A DNA stretch of 49,225 nucleotides, taken from positions 1 to 49,225 of the forward strand of contig VBLR01000151.1 in the NCBI GenBank assembly GCA_005878665.1, given 5' to 3'. The stretch comes from Methanobacteriota archaeon. Lineage in GTDB: Archaea; Thermoplasmatota; Thermoplasmata; RBG-16-68-12. Below, in pieces: positions 48,879 through 49,225 of the stretch; the first letter of the stretch is position 1; each line of letters begins with the position of its first letter. The notes below the pieces were generated by a model. That model did no database searches. It was not told the DNA's origin and worked only from the letters and a program-made list of their open reading frames with translations. The translations under genes and the position numbers were made by a program.

Positions 48879-49225
48879 GTGAACATCGTCGTCTTTGGCG
48901 CCACCGGTGGGACCGGCCGCTTCCTCGTCGAGCGGGCCACGCAGGCCGGCCACGAGGTCACGCCGTTCGCTCGCGAATCCTCTCGGATGGCGTCGGTCCC
49001 CGGGCGGTTACGCGTCGTTCGCGGGGACGTCCTGGATGCCGCTTCGGTCAACGCGGCGATCAGAGGGCAGGACGCCGTCCTCAGCGCGCTCGGCAGCACG
49101 GCCCGGAATCCCGCGCCGGTGCTTTCGGTCGGCGTCCGACACATCCTCGACGCAATGGAGCGGCACGGCGTCCGGCGGATCGTGGCCCTCTCAGTCGCGG
49201 GCGCGTTGCGCGAGTCGGCGGGGTT
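48879..49225 (+). CDS. NAD(P)-binding SDR-like oxidoreductase (partial)
   Basis: From GTG 48879 the frame reads NIVVFGATGGTGRFLVERAT, GHEVTPFARESSRM, VVRGDVLDAASVNAAIRGQD and AVLSALGST and runs off the right edge after 115 codons. GATGGTGR is the Rossmann dinucleotide motif of the NAD(P)H-binding family (PF13460, biliverdin-reductase-B-like). GGAGG lies 9 nt upstream; a GTG at 48852 is an alternative start. The substrate is unknown. Confidence 0.85.
   Translation, partial: MNIVVFGATGGTGRFLVERATQAGHEVTPFARESSRMASVPGRLRVVRGDVLDAASVNAAIRGQDAVLSALGSTARNPAPVLSVGVRHILDAMERHGVRRIVALSVAGALRESAG

Noticed and set aside
1..49225. CRISPR array, insertion sequence, integrase or prophage
   Set aside because: I saw no regularly spaced repeats, transposase motifs, integrase genes or att-like repeats flanking the tRNA.

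Overview
The window is GC-rich archaeal DNA, most likely from a member of the Thermoplasmatota (Euryarchaeota in the broad sense). The evidence is an archaeal ribosomal-protein cluster containing the archaeal/eukaryotic families S4e, L32e, L19e and RNase P protein Rpp29. Other archaeal markers are RpoK next to enolase and S2, the L7Ae-S28e-L24e-Ndk-IF2 string, a membrane-anchored LonB, a GAN/RecJ-like DHH nuclease, TATA-type box A promoters, and a tRNA-His with no encoded CCA. The assignment to Thermoplasmatota rests on gene content and protein style, not on a computed tree.

Layout. 1-1256: a DUF5679-like zinc protein cut by the edge and two small membrane proteins. 1317-4163: rpoK, eno, rps2 and a broken MEMO gene. 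4154-6668: cutA, a DUF6015-like gene, a site-2 protease and a small membrane protein. 6695-11237 (minus strand): ribosomal and translation genes rpl7ae, rps28e, an extended rpl24e, ndk and infB, then a small Cys protein and a double GNAT protein. 11424-17087: two Nudix-type genes, a GAN/RecJ-like nuclease, a CoA-binding protein, an unknown gene, an ACT-domain regulator and, divergent from it, trpB2. 17217-22978: hydantoinase/oxoprolinase genes (hyuA frameshifted, hyuB intact), a TctA-type membrane protein and an HTH-sensor protein. 23009-25879: a structured intergenic stretch, then lonB, a 51-residue Cys protein and nadM. 26073-27909: three tandem Rab-like small GTPases, at least two with their own promoter. 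28318-42406: a 24-gene L3-to-SecY operon behind a leader of about 155 nt. 42511-49225: a secreted protein behind a structured leader, an anion-type ABC transporter (permease frameshifted), argF, small regulatory genes, an NDT/TIR-like protein, tRNA-His and a truncated NAD(P)-binding protein.

How it works together. Most of the window is core translation, with tight ATGA/GTGA/TGATG junctions implying translational coupling. The other genes cover protein quality control (LonB, site-2 protease), amino-acid metabolism (TrpB2, ArgF, the ACT regulator), NAD synthesis (NadM) and transport. The least-explained parts are the three Rab-like GTPases with altered catalytic positions, the SAP-like extension on L32e, the long L24e extension, the HTH-DUF2378-like sensor, the NDT/TIR-like protein and two structured non-coding stretches. 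Three genes (MEMO, hyuA, ABC permease) carry frameshifts in G/C-rich runs, which may be assembly errors or real decay. I saw no CRISPR array, insertion sequence, integrase or clear defence island.
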